Source: JANQIO01 sp043585095 (lineage in GTDB: Bacteria; Pseudomonadota; Gammaproteobacteria; Pseudomonadales; Halieaceae). From it: 64,000 bases of DNA. Position numbers and translations under genes: made by a program. The notes below the pieces were generated by a model. The model was not told the origin of the DNA. It worked only from the letters and a program-made list of their open reading frames with translations, and did not search any database. Shown one piece after another: positions 60,972 through 64,000 of this stretch (positions are counted from its first letter, which is position 1; the number at the start of each line of letters is the position of its first letter). Location: the NCBI GenBank assembly GCA_043585095.1, contig CP121321.1:2108001-2172000 (forward strand), in the 5' to 3' direction.

Positions 60972-62948
60972 ATGAAAACACTTATTACAAACCAAAACGG
61001 TCTACGATGTTTGGCTGCCTGCGCGCTCACCCTGTCCGCTGGGGCTGCGGCCATGGACGCTGATGTCAGAGTCGATCAACATCAACTTGAGACCGTAATC
61101 GTTCGCGCTGCGCGGGAGCCCGTCGACGCGCGTGCTACCGGCGCCTCAGTTTCAATACTGGACCAAGAGTACCTGACAAACCGGCAAACCGCCGCCCTGG
61201 GCGAGGTGCTGCGCGCAGTGCCCGGCGTTGCAATGAGCCGCAGCGGTGGATTTGGCTCGGTGGGTCAAGTGCGTATGCGCGGTTCTGAAGCTAACCATAC
61301 GCTTGTCTTCATAGACGGTGTCCGTGCCAATGATGCATCACAGGGCGGTGGGTTTAACTTTGCGCATTTGCTAAATGTCGACGTCGAAGCAGTAGAAGTC
61401 ATCCGAGGCCCACAAAGCGCTCTGTGGGGCAGCGATGCGGTGGCGGGCGTGATCAATGTTCAAACCCGGCGCGGCGATAACGGCATAGATGGCAGCGCCT
61501 ACGCGGAAGGCGGCCAGAATGGATGGCGCAGCCTTGGCGTGACAGGGCGCTACGGCAGCGAACGCCTCAAAGCGGCTATGAGTATCAACCAAACCGAAAC
61601 AGAGGGTTATAACGTCTCTCGAGAAGGCTCCGAAAAAGACGGCTATGAAAACCAAACGTTGAACGGAAACTTCCGTTGGACTGCCACCGAAAGCCTCAGC
61701 CTGGAAGGTAGCCTGCGCTACACAGACGCGCGTAACGATTTCGACGACACCGATTTCTCTACTGGCCTGCCGGCGGATAGCCGTAGCGAAACCGATCTCG
61801 AACAACTATACGGACGCGTCTCCGTGTTGCTTGGCACTCTGGACGGACGCTGGCGGCACCAGGCCAGCCTGGCAATTACCGATACAGAAAACGCCACGAG
61901 CAGTGAGAACAGCGTTGCACCGGGAACGTTTGACCAACGTAGCAGCGATACTGAGCTTTGGCTGTTTACCGCGCAAAGTAGCTTTGACATCGTGGAGGGA
62001 CACACGTTAACGGCCGCCTATGAGCGCTGGGAAGAGGAGTTTATCCAGCGGGGCGAGGCCAGCCCTTTTGGCGACCCTAACCAGAACCAGGACATCACAA
62101 CCGATGCATTGGTCATTGAGTATCGTGGACAAGTTACCGACAGCCTGTCGGTAATGGCGAGCGCACGCAACGATAACAACAGCGATTTTGATGACGCCAC
62201 CACGTCAAGAGTCAGTGTTGCGTGGCAGCTGCTTGACGGCGACACAACGCTGCGCGCTGCCTTCGGCACAGGCATCAAGAACCCAACTTTTACCGAGCGC
62301 TTTGGCTTCTTTACCAACTTCGTGGGCAACCCCAATCTACAGCCCGAAGAATCGACAAGCTGGGAGGCCGGCATTGATCAGCGCCTTCTCGACAATCGGC
62401 TGCAGCTGTCTGCCACCTGGTTTGATGAGCAGTTGCAGGACGAAATTAACGGCTTTGCCTTTGACCCGGCGCTTGGCGACTTTACGGCAATTAACGAGGA
62501 TGGAAAAAGCCAGCGTCAGGGTTTGGAACTATCCAGCTCGTGGTTAATCGCAGACGGCTTAACGGTCAATGCAGCATACACCTGGCTGGATGCAACTGAA
62601 GATGATGGCAGCGGAGGCCAGGCTGACGAGATTCGGCGTGCCGAGCACATCGCCAGTGCCAACCTGAACTGGAACTTCGCTGCGGGCCGGGCCAACCTCA
62701 ATCTGCAAGCTGACTACAGCAGTGAGCAGGATGACTTTTTCTTTCCACCGGTGCCGCCCTTTCAGGAAAGGGTCGAGCTGGATAGCTTTGTTATTGTCAC
62801 GCTGGCAGGCCGCTATCGCCTATCAGAGCAACTCGAGTTGTATGCCCGTGTCGAGAATGCCGGTGATGAGGAGTATGAAGAAGTGCTAGGCTTCGTCGCA
62901 CCGGGTCGCACCGCCATCGCCGGCTTACGGTATAGCTTTGCTCGCTAG
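60972..62948 (+). CDS. BtuB-like TonB-dependent cobalamin receptor
   Basis: 658 residues. Signal peptide ending AAAMDAD, TonB box LETVIVRA, plug with VEVIRGPQSALWGSDAVAGVINV near residue 120, then a 22-strand barrel ending AGLRYSFAR. Length and the B12 riboswitch support vitamin B12 or a related corrinoid as substrate. No other B12 gene is adjacent. Confidence 0.92.
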   Translation: MKTLITNQNGLRCLAACALTLSAGAAAMDADVRVDQHQLETVIVRAAREPVDARATGASVSILDQEYLTNRQTAALGEVLRAVPGVAMSRSGGFGSVGQVRMRGSEANHTLVFIDGVRANDASQGGGFNFAHLLNVDVEAVEVIRGPQSALWGSDAVAGVINVQTRRGDNGIDGSAYAEGGQNGWRSLGVTGRYGSERLKAAMSINQTETEGYNVSREGSEKDGYENQTLNGNFRWTATESLSLEGSLRYTDARNDFDDTDFSTGLPADSRSETDLEQLYGRVSVLLGTLDGRWRHQASLAITDTENATSSENSVAPGTFDQRSSDTELWLFTAQSSFDIVEGHTLTAAYERWEEEFIQRGEASPFGDPNQNQDITTDALVIEYRGQVTDSLSVMASARNDNNSDFDDATTSRVSVAWQLLDGDTTLRAAFGTGIKNPTFTERFGFFTNFVGNPNLQPEESTSWEAGIDQRLLDNRLQLSATWFDEQLQDEINGFAFDPALGDFTAINEDGKSQRQGLELSSSWLIADGLTVNAAYTWLDATEDDGSGGQADEIRRAEHIASANLNWNFAAGRANLNLQADYSSEQDDFFFPPVPPFQERVELDSFVIVTLAGRYRLSEQLELYARVENAGDEEYEEVLGFVAPGRTAIAGLRYSFAR

Positions 62949-62957
62949 AAAGATCAT

Positions 62958-62984
62958 AACGCCCGATCCATACGGCGGGCGTTT
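62958..62984 (+). terminator. Putative terminator after the BtuB-like gene
   Basis: AACGCCCG (62958-62965) pairs with CGGGCGTT (62976-62983), ten-base loop and a short T stretch. Confidence 0.65.
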
Positions 62985-63056
62985 CTCGCAGCAAAGCACT
63001 GCGCACAGTACACTGCCGGCTTCGGCTCTAACAGCCGCAACGTAAATCCAATCACC

Positions 63057-63692
63057 GTGATTTTTGCCACACTTCTGGTCGCCGCCGCTGCCGTCGTTTG
63101 CCTGCTCACCCTTGAAAGTCGCTACCCGCGGCTGGAATGGCTGCTCAAGCCTACTGCGGCTCTGGGCTTCGTGCTACTCGCTCTGCAGGCTGGAGCACTC
63201 GAGTCGAACTACGGCCGGACGCTACTGGCGGGACTCCTTTGCTGCGTGTGCGGTGACGTATTCCTCATACAAAAAAGTGATCGCGCCTTCATCGCCGGGC
63301 TTGCCAGTTTTTTGTTTGGCCACCTGTTATTCGCTTTGGCTTTCTTACAGTTAACAAGCTTCCAAACAACAGCGGCGCTCTGGTCTGCCTTGCCCGTTGG
63401 CACGCTGCTGGCATTGAGTATCTACTGGCTATGGCCTCATCTGCCACAAGCCATGCGCGCACCAACGCTGGCCTACATCGGGGTCATCGGCCTTATGCTT
63501 ATGGTCGCCGGGGGTAGCTGGGGCGGCAAATCGGCACCCTGGATACTCGCGGGGGCGTGGGGGTTCGCGCTATCGGATTTGGCCGTCGCACGACAGCAAT
63601 TCGTAAAGCAAACAGCCCTTAACCGGCGCTGGGGCCTACCGCTGTACTTCAGCGCACAAATGCTCTTGGCCTGGTCGGCTGCTACGGTCTGA
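63057..63692 (+). CDS. Lysoplasmalogenase (YhhN/TMEM86 family)
   Basis: 211 residues with about eight helices: LVAAAAVVCLLTL, LLKPTAALGFVLLALQAG, LLAGLLCCVCGDVFLIQ, FIAGLASFLFGHLLFALAFL. The Asp in CGDVFLI and the final WALSDL-like ALSDLAVARQQF are conserved acidic sites of YhhN. It would hydrolyse vinyl-ether lysophospholipids in the membrane. The start is GTG at 63057. Converges on the right-edge gene by 11 bases. Confidence 0.88.
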   Translation: MIFATLLVAAAAVVCLLTLESRYPRLEWLLKPTAALGFVLLALQAGALESNYGRTLLAGLLCCVCGDVFLIQKSDRAFIAGLASFLFGHLLFALAFLQLTSFQTTAALWSALPVGTLLALSIYWLWPHLPQAMRAPTLAYIGVIGLMLMVAGGSWGGKSAPWILAGAWGFALSDLAVARQQFVKQTALNRRWGLPLYFSAQMLLAWSAATV

Positions 63693-64000
63693 CATCACGT
63701 TGCGCGGCGAACTGAGCTAGCGCCTGCTCGAAACAGCTTTCCCAGCGCGCCGGCGACGCATCCGGGAGGATCGCGCAGCTATCGGCCAAGCGCTGTTCGA
63801 TGGAGTCGAGCTGAATTTGGCTAACGCAGCTGTACGTATTGCAGTGAACAGATAGAGACAGTGATGCCGAAGGCTGTTCTGGCGCTTTACCCGCCACGAA
63901 GGCGGCGTTTCTGAGCACAGCGCTATGCATAGCCGCTTCAAGCAAGGCCGCTGAGTCGGGTTTTGGCCCACGCCATTGCAGAGGGGCAATCTGGATAGCG
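63682..64000 (-). CDS. Hypothetical protein, C-terminal end (cut by the right edge)
   Basis: About 105 codons are open to the window edge, so this is a C-terminal fragment. Visible parts: AIQIAPLQWRGPKPDSAALL, NAAFVAGKAPEQPSASLSLS, and QLDSIEQRLADSC. The shorter starts inside it are not needed. No family recognised. Confidence 0.55.
   Translation of the reverse strand, partial: AIQIAPLQWRGPKPDSAALLEAAMHSAVLRNAAFVAGKAPEQPSASLSLSVHCNTYSCVSQIQLDSIEQRLADSCAILPDASPARWESCFEQALAQFAAQRDVRP

Overview
The window looks like chromosomal DNA of an aerobic marine gammaproteobacterium, most like the OM60/NOR5 (Halieaceae) or neighbouring Cellvibrionales lineages. This placement is an inference from gene content: four large TonB-dependent receptors, GreB, YajQ, TrmH and GcvP of proteobacterial type, a KshA-like Rieske oxygenase, and Sat/CysC sulfate activation. 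There are no rRNA, tRNA, CRISPR, phage or IS genes. Genes are dense, on both strands, and many are joined by 4-base start/stop overlaps.

1-9.9 kb: housekeeping and single genes. These are the N-terminal half of alaS, a HIT protein, a Trm112-like protein, an M23 peptidase, greB, a YceI protein, a Ddn-like flavin/F420 protein, an MFS transporter, a class-C-type serine hydrolase, a uracil-DNA glycosylase, an alpha/beta hydrolase and a glycine-zipper lipoprotein whose start seems disrupted.

10-23.4 kb: gcvP, an SDR, and then a run of purine and nucleoside genes: a LOG-type phosphoribohydrolase, a purine-type phosphoribosyltransferase, an exported SAH/adenosine-deaminase-like amidohydrolase, a TonB receptor, a ureide-permease-like transporter, a NUP-family lipoprotein and ribokinase. 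Together they could take nucleosides from outer membrane to cytoplasm.

23.4-40.4 kb: an orphan ExbD, an M48 lipoprotein, RhlE, a phasin-like protein, DUF1244, tandem Usp, thiolase plus SDR, SirB2, an outer-membrane barrel, DUF72, a c-type cytochrome, deoC followed by a two-domain ALDH16-type dehydrogenase, a transglutaminase-like exported protein, and a large TonB-like anchored protein of unknown role.

40.6-45.5 kb (all minus strand): trmH, a 57-residue membrane protein, an EamA exporter and a sulfotransferase, linked by 4-base overlaps and followed by cysC and sat. This is a self-contained PAPS-making and sulfate-transfer unit.

45.8-64 kb: another TonB receptor ending in three stacked hairpins, an epimerase, a degenerate GGDEF protein, and a thiamin-salvage operon (receptor, thiamin-binding protein, PnuT, kinase). 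The operon sits under a TPP riboswitch whose aptamer is split by about 128 bases of 13-bp tandem repeat. Then come a PepSY-like lipoprotein, an aromatic aminotransferase, a cupin, a three-gene KshA-like/MaoC/MaoC operon, yajQ, panE, a cobalamin riboswitch ahead of a BtuB-like receptor, a YhhN lysoplasmalogenase, and the end of an unidentified gene at the right edge.
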